Assembly: GCA_003993805.1 (NCBI GenBank)
Contig: RSEF01000001.1
Location: forward strand, 61,480,860-61,544,859
Source of the DNA: Himantopus leucocephalus
Lineage: Eukaryota; Chordata; Aves; Charadriiformes; Recurvirostridae
Direction: 5' to 3'
DNA: 64,000 bases
Made by a program: the position numbers and the translations under genes. Positions 13,701 through 28,700 of this stretch are shown here, piece by piece; position 1 is the first letter of the stretch, and each line of letters opens with the position of its first letter. The notes under the pieces were generated by a model. The model was not told the origin of the DNA and searched no databases. It was given only the letters and a program-made list of their open reading frames with translations.

Positions 13701-16700
13701 TCTAAGAAGGTTATTGAGCTATCAACTCATAAGCCTCTTCCTTCCTCTGCAGGTCTTTCACTAACCAAAATTAGAATTCAAAAGTTTTATTAAAAAATTT
13801 CCTTCTGATGTGAAAATTTCAGCACTCTGGATTGGGATGTTTGTCTTTTCCTTTTTTCTCCACTAAAATGAAGAGCAGGAAAATTTTCAAGTGAGAAAAA
13901 AACGTTTGGTGCTGTTTTTTTGTCTCCCAGTGATTTATTTTCTAACACTAGAAAATTTTGAGTTTTTTCTTTAAATAAGAAGTATTTACTGTTTTATAAG
14001 CAACTTCTGTATAAGAAACCCTACTGCATGAAAAAGACCGAAGAAAATTCATTATTATGTTTCACTATTTCAGCCTCTGAGCAGACTGTCTTATTTGTAA
14101 CATCTTTCAACAAAAGCCACAGGAAATGTTATGGACAGTCTCCTACACTAATAGTCGCATGCTGTTGCTTCTAAAAGCTGAAGATCGTGCTCCAAAAAGT
14201 CCTTACGTGCCATGATTCTGCCCTTGCATTTTCAAGACCCTCAGAACTTCCTATCTTCTGCTATATATCAGGCTGTCTATGATCCTCAGATACCTGGGGT
14301 TCTAAACAGTACATTTTCCAGCCCTCAGCCATTCTCTGTCCTCCTTCTCCATGCCAGGACTGCTGTACCTAACATAAATTCATTGTTCTTCCAAAGTGAG
14401 GTTGTGCAGGCCTCCTCCAAAACCCTTCCTTCCCTTATATACCAGGATTTCATAAACTTTGCCTCCCTTCTACTATAATACTGTGCATCTTCCACTATCC
14501 TTTTGCTAAAAGAGAACTCTCTCATCCTGCTTCTATACTGGCAGCATTATGGATTATCTCTTTCACCTGCATCACATTTCACCTCCTTAATGTATCTTCT
14601 CTTCCAGAAACAACTCAAGATGTCATACTAAGCACATAGGAGGATAAACAAAAAACCCCAAGAGACAAGAGTTTTTATTCTGGAAAGAACTGACTGGGGT
14701 CAACTACACATTAAATTTTTTGAGAGGTTTGAAGCTGTAGCTACACTTTCAGCCCTCCTTAAAGCTCAACAGAGTTCTGCACACCAAATCAAAGAACATG
14801 CCTGCAATTTTGGACTTAATCTGATGTTCAACACTGATTGTGTCACATAGAAACAGAAAGACAACACAAAGAAACACCATCATGTTAGGCATGTGACTAC
14901 ATAAACTAGTCCAGTTGCAATACTTAAGTTCTCCTAGTATTCCTGCAATATTTTCTTCTAGCATAATGCAAAACATAATAGCCAGAAATTCTTCCAAACT
15001 GCAGTTAACCACTTCATTTCTTCCCCACCATTACCGCATATACAGAACAAAAATACTGCTACTTCAAGGGTTTTTCAAGGCTACTAAATCAATCCTTTCT
15101 TTGGGCTGTGGGGAAAGGAGAAGGGAACAGGCACAATGCAAAATGATTGCAAATTTTTAAAGGCACGTTTCTACATACAAGGTCATCAGGTCTGGAAAAA
15201 CTCAGTGTCGGGGGGTGGTGGGGCAAATCAACAGCCTCTAACTGGGTTTTAAAACAGCAATTAAAATATACAGGTTGCCACTAACTTCATGACTTCTGAG
15301 AAGCACATCTATCTGCTGCTGCCCTGTGATTCAGGAAGTAAGAGGCCAACAAAAACAGATGGAATACATTTTGATGATAGGAACCAAAGTGGATTGATTC
15401 TCAGTGGCCTGATATAGCTGAAATTTCCATTAACAGTATTAATTTATTTAGTAGGAAAACAAATGCAAGCAACCAACTAACCAGGATTAAGCCCAGGTTG
15501 CAGCCTTATAACAATGCATCTTATAAGGTGGCCTGCTTACTTGTCTAGCAGCGAAGTTTTGGGGACTGAGCCCTGAGCCGATTGCCCCAAGGCCGACGTT
15601 GGATAGTGTGGAACCAGAGGGAGACAGCTTGTAGCTGGGAGAAGGGGAGAAGGGAGAGCAGGGAGCCTCATCCCCAAGGCACCCATCTTGATTGGAGAAA
15701 GGCAAAGTCAGCTGAAGCAGCAGTTAGCCAACAGCAGGAGTTGGTTAGTGAAGCAACAGAATGCAAGAGGAGAGAAAGAGGGACGGTGAGTGACTAGGAA
15801 GAAGCAAAGTTAATTTGTAATAGCAATTACAAGGACAAAACTTCTGACTCAAATGATCAGTTGACAATTAAGATTTTGGTCCAAGGAGATCATCAATAAA
15901 TTCCTAAAGGTTTCTTTTAAAAATACATTTTGAACTCTCATAAAGTTATCTTCCGACAGTGGCTATTACCACTGCAGAAAAACAAATCTTGAATGAGTTC
16001 CTAATGTTAGCACACACCTACGAACATTAATTTGTTAGGAATGCATTAGCTCTGCTAGTGGTATTTATTAATTAGGCCACCAGGGGGAGTTGACAAAACT
16101 GTTTTTTGGCCTGTTATACCAAAATGGAGGAGTTAAAAAAATTCCTTGACAGTAACACGCCTTTAGAATCTTTAAACCAAATTTCTTTTCCAGTTTACAT
16201 GTGATAAACTTAAACTGTATTTAAAAAACGCCTAAAGCATTCTGAATCTATTGGAGAGTCTCCAATTCATAATGTGAAACAATTAATGTTTGATAATAAC
16301 AGTGAAACCTTCTATTTAAAATAGGCAAGAATATGAAATAAACGCTGCCATAACATACAACAGATGTCACAGAGAAACAGATGTCATACAGAAGCTTACA
16401 GTACACGGACATAAAGCATAAGGGGTTATGGAATTTAGAAAGGGTGTTTCCAATAAATTACAGACATGAAAGCAGAAAAAATTTGTAAGACTGTGATTAC
16501 TTATGTTTACTTAGATCTAAACCTTTTTTTTTTTTTTTTTTTACAGTAGATGATTGTAGTTGGTAGCCAAAAGAATCACTGTGATGAAACTTACAATGAA
16601 TTTCATTGCTACCAGTACTTTACCCTTCCAAGAAAAACAAAGGAATTTCTTTCTGTCCACATTAAGAGCAGTCTGTTCTAGAACAAAAAGCCTCATTCTC

Positions 16701-19700
16701 CCCAGATAATTTAGTTTGTCTATGCACAGCTGACACCTGTTTTACATACACATTCATTCTACAAACATAACTCCCCCACACCTTTTATTATTGAGTTTGT
16801 CCAAGGTTACTGAACTTTTAGCACTTCCAGAGGAGCAGGGTAAAAACTGGGACCTTGAACAGAGGTTGATATTAATTTATCTAAAGATATTTCTCTCACC
16901 TTCTCAAAATAAGGCCCACTATCTGTGGTTCCCATGTCTTTGGAATTAGGTGGACGGAACCCAGATCGATCCTTTCTCATCATGTCATTAAAATCCCCGA
17001 GATTCATGGCTCGTTTATCTACTTCAAACTTCTTATCTGGGAGACCACCTGTATAAAAAAAAAAAGGAAAGATGGTGAAATTAGTGCCAGTAATCTCTAC
17101 CACATTTCATGACAGCGGGTTCATGGCTAAAGAAAGCATCTTTAAGATCAGGGTATAAATTAGATCTGTCTTACAATTTAGCATAGCTACTGTTTCTATT
17201 AGAAGTGTTGAAAAATTAAAGTAGGAAGTTTTAAGACTGAACAGGCCAGTTTAGTTTAGAGAGTTTAATGTTAAGTATTTCTCACAATTTACGTACAGTT
17301 ATAAACATAGGCATTTCTACAGCAGCCTAGTTCAACTGATGATATTCATTTATACGTAATTCTCAATGTCTTCCAAAACTCGCACTGTTATTTATTGGTA
17401 TTCAGTAGCTATAGAGACACCACTATTTAAGTTCTCCATATATTCTACTTAGCCTTTACTGGGTTTGGCATTGAGAAAGAATTTCTCAAACTGCAAAACC
17501 ACACGCATAATTTGATCACAACTCTCCTACAGTCACGTGAACTTAACTTTGAACACCACAGATCATCTGGTATAGCATAACTTCCAGACAGGCAACCAAT
17601 CTCCCTCAGCCTGTATGCAATGATTACACAACCAGTAACAGAGACACTTTTCAAACACCCCCTACAGTCTCCTGCCATTGTTTAGTGAGTAATCTGGTGG
17701 AACACAAGGAAGAGATGTTAATAACAGATGATCAAACTGTAACATACACAGTGAACAAGACGTCATATTTCTCTATAAGCTTATCAGCCACCAAGTGCTG
17801 ATGGAAGGAAGTTTTCTACTTTACATACTGAACTGCTGCCAAGGAGCAATTTTTTTTTTTTTTTCATATTTGGCACCTGTAAGGTATCAGATGCATAATG
17901 TTATGCTGAAGTAGATGGAAAACATCTTCATTTTAAAATACGGACAGCATGATAGAAATGAGCTTTACTGGTATTTTTAAATAATTTTGTTTAGTAGCAC
18001 AGATGGCCTTTCCAAGAACAGTTAGAAAAACCCGTCACCACAGTTAACCAAAATCTATGACTCTTCCAAAGGAAGCTGGTGATAGATATCTTACCCTACC
18101 ACTGACAAAGCACTAAGTCTTTATCAAACAGAGCAGACAGCTAATCACTCCGATACCTTCAAAACACTTACCTGCTCCTCAAAAAACCTTCTCCAAGCCA
18201 GTATCCCTTCTTAATGTCCAATCACAAACTATTAATATTCATAGGTATGTTATTGCCAAGAACCTATGAAATCAACCACTAATTACATGGGTTTTTCTTG
18301 CTGGCACAGCTTTCAAAGTTGATCCAGCTTCACCCTTTCAGATGCCTTCAACATCATTTATCACAAAAACACTTGACAAATCACTTACATATCTTGGCTG
18401 GTAACTGGAGTTATACTGGCCTGGATGAGCTCATCCCTTTCTAACATATCTTAAAAAGCTACAACTGGCTCTGCAAAAGCAGTCACGTAAATGTCACATA
18501 CATCTCAATCCAGTCAATACCTACATCCATCCACAACACAAATGCCAGCAATGCACTACCAAAAGGTTTGTATGCTTTAATTCTAGACAGGAAGCCCTGT
18601 CTGTTAGTTGCTTGAAAAGAAACTGAAAGTGAGACAAGAGTTGCATCACTATCTGAAATGAAACTGGGTCAATGCCAACACAAGATGACTAAGCCGCAGA
18701 AACACCCTTCTGTCTTTTCAGTTATCCTGATGATCCAATCAGCTCCTCTAACATTACTGAATGATGCCTTGTAAAATGGCTTGTTAAATAACATGCAGAG
18801 CATTAAATAACACCTTTAAAGGCTTCAAGCATAGATATGCATGCCACTTAGAGCTGAGGCAGCTGCTCAAACTTCAATATAAACAAGGCCTTGCTAGAGA
18901 GATGATAGCATTCGTTTATCCCATTCATAGAAAATTCTAATGCAACCTTGAAGCCTGTTATGTGAGTCTGTCTTTTGCACTTGCTTGCCAACAAAAGCTA
19001 TAAATAATGCAGGTGGCTGAAGACTAGCTTTACCTTACGAAGTACAAGATGACCATTAAAATCTGAAGTTTGAATTTTACCCTCTGCAGTAGCAAGAACA
19101 CTTGTACATGAATAAATATGAAGACCCAAAACCTCTACATGCAGAAATGTAGAACAGGTAAAAAGTCCAACCATCTTCATATAAGAAGACACTCCATCAG
19201 TTCTTGGATTTTCCCCCACTATTAACAGGTGTGAGAAACACTGAAAAATGCAAAATGAAACAAGAGCTTGGAAGATGACATACACGCCCTAGCAAAGAAA
19301 AAAACCCCTATGAAGTAGATGTCTCCCACCACATGCATGCAGCTTAAATTAAAAAAAAAAAAGAATTCTATAGAAATAATATTATATAATGTGATCCTGT
19401 ACTGGGAGATAGGAGACAGAAACTGCTGTTGAGCAAAGTTACCTAAAACATTTGCAAGCAAGAGACTCAATGTGGTGAAAATACATATATCCAGTGGGGT
19501 AAACCAAATGGAGAAAAAACATTTGAAACATGTTTTCTACTTGACCAAAAACATTTTAAAGATACTGTTTTTATACCTTTGCCATAAATTTACATCATCT
19601 AAACCTACTGAGCAAGCACATGCACCTAGATAGCAAGGTGTTGCACCTCAATGCTAGATCAGGTTATGGCTTTGTAAAGTATTTCCAATAGGCAGCTGCA

Positions 19701-22700
19701 TTAACTGCATTTCAATCCACAGAAATTGGAAATGAATTCCCCAGTCTGTACAGGTGATTTGAGAATTCAGTGATCTGCAGAGGTTGCAAGTAATACATTA
19801 AAAAAAAAAAAAAAAGACAAAGATGGTTGTCAAACAGAGGGAAGGAAAAGATAAAATACTAAGTGGTTTTGACAAGCTACTTAGTGTAGCAAACTTCATA
19901 CCTCAGAAGTTACATACTACGAGAGATTTCAATGGAAAAAAAGTTGTATCCTATTCTCAAAGTAAAACAAGCTATCCATTGAAGGGTTTTGATAGAAAAA
20001 TAATAAAAAGAGGAAGTAGATCTGCCCCAGGCATGCTATTGAGCCATCTCTTTTTCTGTCTTAGTCAGTAAATAAAAGCGTCACTCCACCACCTTACAAT
20101 AAGAGCAACACATTTTTCAAACAAGGAGACTGAGATCAACATAGTAAGAATTATGTACTGACAAATGGACCTATTTTACGATACATGATGGTCAGAGCCA
20201 AGCTGCTCCATGCATACCAAAGCCAAAGTTTTCTTTGATATGTGTGGTCTCCAAGCACAGATTTAACTCTGAGATCAATATGCATTTACCCATAAACTGG
20301 GAAAATATCATGCTGGGAGTTATCTAGTTAGGAATCATCCTGGGAGATACCTAGTTAGGAAAACCCGTCATGTTGCAATCCTGACTGAAAATCAGTTGAA
20401 CCTTGTAAGTAAGTCCACCTTTTAAAGTTTAGAAGCAGACATGGGCTAAGCAGAACAGCAACAAGAGCAAAACTGCAAAGCAGAGAAGTAACAGAAAAGC
20501 CTCAGGAAGATCTGTTACATTCTTAGTCTTTGCAACAGAATACAAACTACAATAAATGCCTCTACTAAGGATCAAGGATGCCACCATTAACGGGCATACT
20601 AAACTTAAGTGCCACATATCAAGACTAAGCATGTAACCTTTCTGCACCATTTCACAAAATATTCTGAGCATCAGCCATCTTTCCTCAGAAGGTCTGATGG
20701 CCTTAAAGTCCTTGACAGCAGAAAATTCTGAAGGATCCAAAAGCTTAATTTGGAGATAAAGAACGGAGAGCTATAATCAGCATAATCCAGTCTCCCATCC
20801 TCTTCATTGGTATATTCTTAGATCTGTTCATTAACAGCAGCATCTGAAGGCAGATAAGAACTGAAGAACCAAGAAGATGACTTACCTCTGCCTAGAACAT
20901 CTTTGGAGAACCGTGATACAATCAGAGTCTGAATGACTGTATGAAGCCAAAATGGAGAGATCCAAAAATTCTGTTACCTTCCCCAAAACTGCGTTGTGCT
21001 ATATAAATGCACGCTTTAACATCTCTTATTGGGATCCTTAACTATGCAGAGGAAAAAAGCAATTTTGGGAAAAATGAACTACTTATTCCTCTATGAAGTG
21101 TGATACACATTTTAAGAATGTGATGGATGCTAAACTGAGAGACATTGAAGTTATTCGGATTGCATTAGAATATCAAACCTGGAATTGATAGTAGATGCAA
21201 GTAAGTCTTGACTACCACAACTGTACCTTTGGTACCAACAAAAATTAATGGACATTCCCAATAAAAGAAGTTTTCTGGTTGGGAGAATCCTGACTTCAGC
21301 ATCGCATGTGATGCTACAAGAGTGGCAGATGAGGAAGTACTGAAGCTGGCGACAGCACTGGTGCGAAGAGGGTCAACATCAGAGCAGACTTATTGCAAGG
21401 CATAATATTGGAATAATTTGGGCAATGATACTAGAAAGGCACAGAAGAGGTATGGCAGAATCAGAATGGCACAGAAACTGCAACTATAGCACAATGGCCA
21501 GTTTCACAATAACTGCCTCCTGTAGTCCCTAAAATCTACTATTCAAATCAAGAACGAATATTTATGCTGCTTGCATTTGCAGGGTTTGAACTTGTGCTAT
21601 CTAGTTTTCCACTGCTACCAGAAGCTCCCACAGTATAGGTTCAATTTGAATCATATGGCCATTGCATCACAACGACAGAAGACACTTTAGAAGAAAGCAG
21701 TATCTACTACTGGATTACTTTCTGGGGCAGTGGGAACACATCAGACTAGTGAACTGTCTTGACATCTGTAAAAACATAAAACCAAAGGTGGTATTTATCT
21801 GAGAGTTAAACAAACAGCCCTTGCCACTACGTCCTCGCCTACTGTCACTATTTGATGTTTAGATGCAAAAAAAAAAGAGACAGGCAATGAAAGAAACCAA
21901 AACTTGCCACAAAGACAGGATCCAATGCACCAAACTGTAAACGTACATGATGCTGGAAAATGAGATTACTCAATGCTTAGCACACAGCCAGTCACAGACC
22001 TGAACACCGTAACTTCTTTGGCAGGTAACACACCTCAGAATTAAATAGATTCTATCCTTGATGTAGGATATGGTCAACTTGTATCACAGAATTTCAGAAC
22101 ATATTGCGAAACTAACTATACCTGACTTGTAAACACCAATTTTAGTTGACCTAGAGATCCCACAGACTGTGACCTGACACAGAACCACTTTTGCAGGTTG
22201 TTCTTCAGAGATACCACCACAGATCATCAGTAATTAATTCAGCTGATGGTCTCCCACAGGAAATTTAGAACCACCATCAGAATAAGCATTGATTCCCAGT
22301 CAGTCACCTCCTCCAGCCAGCCCTCCCTTTCTTATCAAGTCCTTTCTGTCCTTTCGGCAGCATTTTGTGCCTGCGTGCATCCACGTCTCAGGTGAGGCAG
22401 AAACTCTTGCAGAAGTAGGTTGAAACAAGCAGCTTGGCACCAGCACATTGTTAAACATGAAACAGGTAAAATGGTTCCTGCGTAACAGCCATACCGTGTG
22501 TCTCAGTGCTAATCACACGAGATTCAGAATCAATGGTGTCCACACCTTTGTAACAAAGTATTTGCACTGATACAGGGACCCCTTCCAGACACAGAACCAA
22601 TACACACACACTTCTCTGGAGCTCACAAGGGCGTACCTCATGTACACCAGAAATTCACTGTTCTAGATGAGAGTCGAGAATACTACTACTACTTTGACAT

Positions 22701-25700
22701 ATCATCCTTTGAAATAAGAATTACAGAGCTCTGGCTTTGGACATTGTAACTGGAGGAATCTGAGGCCTCTGTGACATTCCCGACAGTTACAGAAATAGGA
22801 TGAACATCTCTCTCCGAAATTATTGTTGGGTTTGTACCCCAGCAATGTCCTTTAAGTGGACTAGAAGAGCTGTCTTTGTAGCCAGGGACATGAGGGATAT
22901 TCCTGCTTCTGTAGATTTTGAAGAACCAAAAATTGAACAGAAGTAGTCCCTAGAACATGAACTAAACCCTCTTCCCCTTTGTAAGTATCAAAGACTATCC
23001 TGTACAAGTTTTTAGCCTTACTAAGCCTTCAAAGGCTTGATAACAAATAAAATAAATAATCGGAACTGAAGATTTGGATCATCCTTTTTTTAATAGATAC
23101 CTTAGGAATCTTGTAGGGAAACCACCTCAAATGGCAGATGATTTCAGAAACCTGTGGTATTTCTATCACAATACCATGACAGTGAACACTCAGAGACAAT
23201 TAGGAGAAGAACAGAATGCAAAACTGAATCTGATTTCAAGATCAAAAAAAATTTCTGTGAGAGTTCACTACTTAGTTTGCCAAAGGGGAAAGTCGTGACA
23301 AACTCAAAGCTGACTAAATGGGATTAATCCAAGTGGTCAGTTCCAGTTCTCATTTAGGACAGTGTTTTCCACCCATCTCATCCCACTTAAACTCTGTAGT
23401 ATTTGCGGTGAAGCTATCAAGATTGAAAAATCTAGTTCTACTGCTGAGCAGTAAATTGTAATAGCCTGAAGCAAGCAACTGAAGAAATCAACGACACAAG
23501 ATAGTCTTTTCCCTCACATCACCTCCAGGGAGCTGTGGTAATTGGGATGTCCTACTGCCAAGAGCTAAAACAGTCATCCTCTTCCACCAAATGAAAAGGT
23601 ATCTTCACTTTCTTGAAACAGTAAGTGTTAACGGTAACAAACTACATGGATCAAACAGTCTTACAGGAAGTCCCTTCCATAAGTTATAGCTCTGTTCTGT
23701 ACAGGTATACATCCCAATCTTGCCTATCAGCATCAGCTGCATAACTATTCAAAGCCTACAGCCAAGATGCTACAACTCTACCCTTCTATTATGAGGAGTG
23801 CTAACAGTAAGGATCAAACTTTTCCAAAGCACAGGATGTCATCCCCATAAAAATACTACACATTATTTCATATTTCAAATGCATTTAAATTACATTATAC
23901 GCACCTACAGACAAGTCCATCTTACTGCCTGGAATGTCCTCAGTTTGACTCTGGAGAAAAAAAAAAAATATATTCAGTTCCGACTTCTGTGAAATGCTGA
24001 GGAATGTTTCAGAAAGCAGCCCTTGATAGTTAAAGGTGGAATGAAGGAAGGACATGCTTGTGCCAATGAAAATTTTATTTTAAACTAAAATCAAACACAA
24101 GGATTCCTGATATCACCCTGGACACCCCTCACCTCAACCCCCTAATGCTGCATGTGGCAAGTTTACCCATAAGAAACTAGACACACGAACACATGCGACA
24201 GAGAAAGATAGACAGACAGCTGCTCTGTGAAATGAACCTCTGTCCTCATGTTCCAGTGGTCGAGAGATGAAACACTGAATATAGTGGCCAAAATGATAGC
24301 TCATCCTCATGACCTGTCAAGTCATTAAATCTTGAAATGTGCTGCCAAGTTATTCTTTAGTTGGCAGTCTGGGACAGCGTGTTCCCATAGCTTTCAGAAG
24401 CATCTACGATGTAGCAGACTGAATTTGAGCTTAGGAGCCAATAGACATTACAAACTAATCCTAGTCATGTCAGTGACAGTTTGTGCAGCCCTGGGCTTCT
24501 CACAGAACCTCTGCATTATTATCTTTCACTAGCCTGCATTACGTACTATTCCTGCTTCACAGGATGACAGTTGGCACAATATGCTCTAAAATGTTTTATG
24601 AATTAGTGTGTCAGAAGTTCTTAAAAAAAAAAATCTATACATAACTATTTTTAAGGTACTTCCTTGCAGATCTGTCTTGTCTTTACATGATGTACCATTT
24701 ATTCACTTTACCAACCAATCTTTAAGTACTGATTAATAACGAGCCCTTTTTGTTCTAAAAGGACCCTGCTGCACAGTATTTAAAATATAATTAGACAAGA
24801 CAGACACATGGCTGTAAATCTCCTTTTCTGATAGGTGGCTAAGATTCAGAATGAATAAATAGCCTTGGACTAATCACACGTCTTACACTACAGTGAGAAG
24901 CTGAGGCCTCTACCTTGAGTGCTCTAATCAGCATGTTCTGAAAATAATAAAAACACAAACAAAAACCCCAAATCCTATTACTTGCAAGGAAATTGCAGTC
25001 TCAGAACAACAGCTGTCATAAGATAACTTTGAAGAGTCAAAGTAGATTTTGGGTTTTTCTGAGAAGCCATTTTGACTAGCAAGGAAGCGCTGAATACCCA
25101 GCTGTTACAGGTACTATAATCAACATGGGAGCATGGCAAATGCAGATAAAGAAGTAGTTACACGCTGTGAAACAGACGGTCTTTTGGCTTATTTAAAGCC
25201 TAGTGCTTTTTTACAAAGTTGGATTTTTATATTTAAAAAAAATTACTTACTAGCAAGCCCATATTTGAAAACTGTTTGGATAAAGGGTTCATCCACGAAT
25301 CACTATTTCCTCCTTTTAATGCGCACTGAAGAGGAAAAACACACACAAACATTTTTAAGCAACTTCTTGATTTCTTAAATTTGGTTTTATCCTTGAGATG
25401 CACAAGTATCAAATGAAAATCCTGGTATCAAAAAAATTAATCTCCTAAACAAGTTACTTTTTGTGTGGTTGCAAACATTTACCAAACACTTTTTTCTTCT
25501 TTTCTCTCTTACAAAATTGTTCAGTTAGGTATACCAAACTGGATGAACACTTGCTCTGTAAATTGTTTGTCACACCTTCAGTTTCATTCTGTAATCTCAA
25601 AAGCTTTGTGAATGTTATTTACTTTTTCCTCTGTTACAGTTTAATACATTCTTTAACCCACTACATACATAGGTGGATTTCTTCCTTGGCTTTCTTCCCT

Positions 25701-28700
25701 TTAGTATGGTTTCTCTGACATGGGCACTGTGCTGACCTGGCTCTAAATTTGGCCTTACTCTTATTTACAGGTGATCAAAACCAAAACTGAACATAGTTCA
25801 ACAGAAAAGAAAATTTTTTGGACAGTTGCTTTGATGGTTAAAATAAAAAAGCTTTAAGTGAGAAAAAAGTTCATGAGCATCATTTTTGCAAAATAGGAAT
25901 TGTAAAACTCCATACCATGTCACAACAGTATTTCCTTGTCCTAGGAAGCTGCTTTGCACTTGCCTTTTGAGTTTGCCCTACCTATATGATTAGAAGTAGA
26001 CAAAGCATAGTTCTTTCTAACATTAATACAGTACCAAGTGTTACTGTACTAGAGAACTTGAATACAAAAAAACTTAGAAAGCAATTTACTCAGGACTACA
26101 GCCAAGCTTCTGCTCCTGTTTGAGGCCAAAGGTCAGTAACAAACACAAGTCAGACCTAAATCCAAGAGTCAGTAGAAATAAGAAGTACGTGTCAAAGGGA
26201 CTGTGAAATCCAAACTTCAGCAGCCTATGCAAGGAGAACTGCAGCAGCCTAACATAGAAAAATATGTCAACAAGAGAAGAGCAATAGCCTTGGGATACTT
26301 ATTGCTTGGTTTCATTTAGTAATGGCTCTGCAGCTTACATACCAAAGGAATTTGACACCTGCTGGCAGCTTTATTAGTCACAGGTGTAATACATTAAAAC
26401 AAATCCAAAAACCTCACACTTTTTACACTGTTCTAACTGTTGTAACAAGCACCTTTCTAGCTGAATTCTTTTTAGAAGAACTATTACAATGCTCTAACAG
26501 ATCAGTCATACTGCTTTCAGACAACACAGTAGTGATGAATCATTCACGGATTTTACCTTCATTTGTGATTTCTTTCCTCCTTGCCCCCAGCTTGTTGAGT
26601 TGTGGGAGGAACTGCTTCCCTGAGAGCCTGCTGTGTTCCAGACTCCTCCCTCCTCCTCCTCTTCCCAGCTGGAATGACGCGTTCCTGTCACTGGCCCATC
26701 ACTTTCTCCCCAGCCATCTTGCATAGATTTAGAACCTTTAGAAAAAGGAAAAAAGCTCAAAAGCAGTCTACAATACCATGCAGCTGGTGACTTAACACTG
26801 CAAGATTAGCTGAGATCATCAGAACCCCAAAGATGTAAAAAAAAAAAAGTGTCTTCACTCTAACAGCTGTAAAAACTTGTGCATGAATCCCCAAACCCAT
26901 GAGATTTGGTGGCATGGTAGCATGTTGTGTTTTGCAACTATTTTCAAGCAACATCAAACCCTAAAAGATATAAATAACCATAGGGACCTCTTCTCTTATA
27001 CAGATCCAGTGCATTTGGATTTCTTTAAAAGGCAACCTATTATTTTCTAGTGTAAGACTTTAAGGACACTTAAAAACCAAGCATGCTGTGGATTCTGGTT
27101 CAGGGGATTTATCAATTATTTCCTCTCTTCCTTCAAAATCACAGCATTTCCCTTGCACTAAACTCCTTCACAAAATTACAGAAACAAAGAACTTTAAGGA
27201 ATAACAACTAAGTAGAATCTGAAGTAGAGAACCTGACATTGTACTCTGGTATATATAACACCAAAAGTAGTTTAATGTGGAAGAAAACCCCTCTACTGTA
27301 ATGTCTGTTCTTAACAAAGTCACTAAAAAGAGTGATCGGCAGCGCTGTTTAAGTAGAGATGCTGTTACCAGAAGGCTACAACCATTTCATCAAATCAATT
27401 CAGACCAAGGACTTTTCCCTGTTGGCTTCTTTTCTTCCTGTTACTCTCTAGCTGTCAGGCAACTTAAGAATTCTAACCTCTGTTGACAAGCCAACAAGAG
27501 CCCAAATCCTCATCTTGCCCATTGTCCAACTGTTCTTCCTGCTGTAACTCTTCTTTCTGCATATTTCTTCCCCAAGCATTTATCTCCTTTAAAAAGGATT
27601 TCCATCACCATCACCTTTTTCATAACTAATTCTTCTATTGTCTGGCTTTTGAGTGTGGAAATCAGGGATAAGAATGTTAACACACGTAGCAGAAAATCTG
27701 AATATAAAAGAAGTAGGAATTGTAATTAGTCTTTTAAGGGGAACTCTACCTTGATCACGCTGAAAATAAGTACAGCAGCATTTCATGGCAGTTTAAGAGC
27801 CACCTTAAAATCCATCGTAAATAACAACTCAGATACTTCACAGGAAATGTAACTCTTTAAAGTATATTCATCTGTGTACCAAAATTGAGGGCTGCTCAGG
27901 AAAGATACTGGTCCAAGAGCAATAAATCTACCTCTTGACCCTTTAATCATGGTACTTACACAGAAAAGGCTACGTTTAAGGATTATGACTGCAGAGTCAA
28001 GAACTTAATCTGGAAATGTCATATATGGGGTAGTCCCTGCAGCTTTAATTTATTTCCAGCCACAGTGTTTAAATATAGTACTATGATCCCGATTTTAACT
28101 ACATGATCACAGATTATTATTGTGCACTGACAGCTTTCAGATCTGAGATTCTTGAACACGAATCTGGACAGTGGTGTAAAGATGACTTGTCTATAGGATT
28201 CCTGCTTTATTTTCTGTATTTGTTGAGTCAGGAGGCATAAATAGGTATCTATGGTAAGCAAAGGAAGCTTTCAAGATAAAGACAAAACAATGATGCTACA
28301 GAAAACTGAATTTCTTCCTACTTCTGCCTGAGAATTTCTATGCAATGCTGGTAAAACTATGTTAAAAACCAAACCTTTTTTTTTTTTTTTTGTTAAACAG
28401 GTGGGTAATGATCTATGCTTCCCTTCTTTGGCTCTAAACTTGTTTTCTTTTCCGATCATTACTGGTCTCTGTTTTCTGTCCTTACCTTCAACCATAAATT
28501 ATGCCTTTGCAAGCTCTTTGTCCCAGTTTCTTTGTCCAACTTATCCAAGACATTAAATATCTCCCCTTACTCCACTGAATAACGTAGCTTTCTTCTCCAT
28601 TCCTTCTGGGTGCCAATTAGAAAGGAGTTGAGAGAGCGGTCACAGAACACAGAATGAAGATCTCAGCTCTTAATACTGGTGACCTACTACACCTCAACCT

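Noticed and set aside
14210..14600. Pyrimidine-rich stretch with an 88-codon plus-strand frame
   Set aside because: No recognisable protein or repeat family; composition bias explains the open frame.
15487..15540. Extension of the exon ending NFAARQ past its donor
   Set aside because: The open frame continues (VSRPPYK...), but the GTAAGC donor and the in-frame join to GGNHGLFG show that the exon ends at 15541.
20880..20910. Minus-strand GAG/GTAAGT, a strong cryptic splice donor
   Set aside because: No matching upstream acceptor with a reading frame homologous to TNRC6B. The exons on either side already join perfectly.
22692..22949. 86-codon open stretch on the minus strand, without an ATG, in the 6.9-kb intron
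   Set aside because: It reads smoothly, but no family is recognisable, upstream frames are closed, and open stretches of this length arise by chance many times in this window.
26322..26726. 134-codon plus-strand open frame
   Set aside because: Its second part lies antisense to the TNRC6B exon 26557-26735, whose coding frame constrains it. No independent support.
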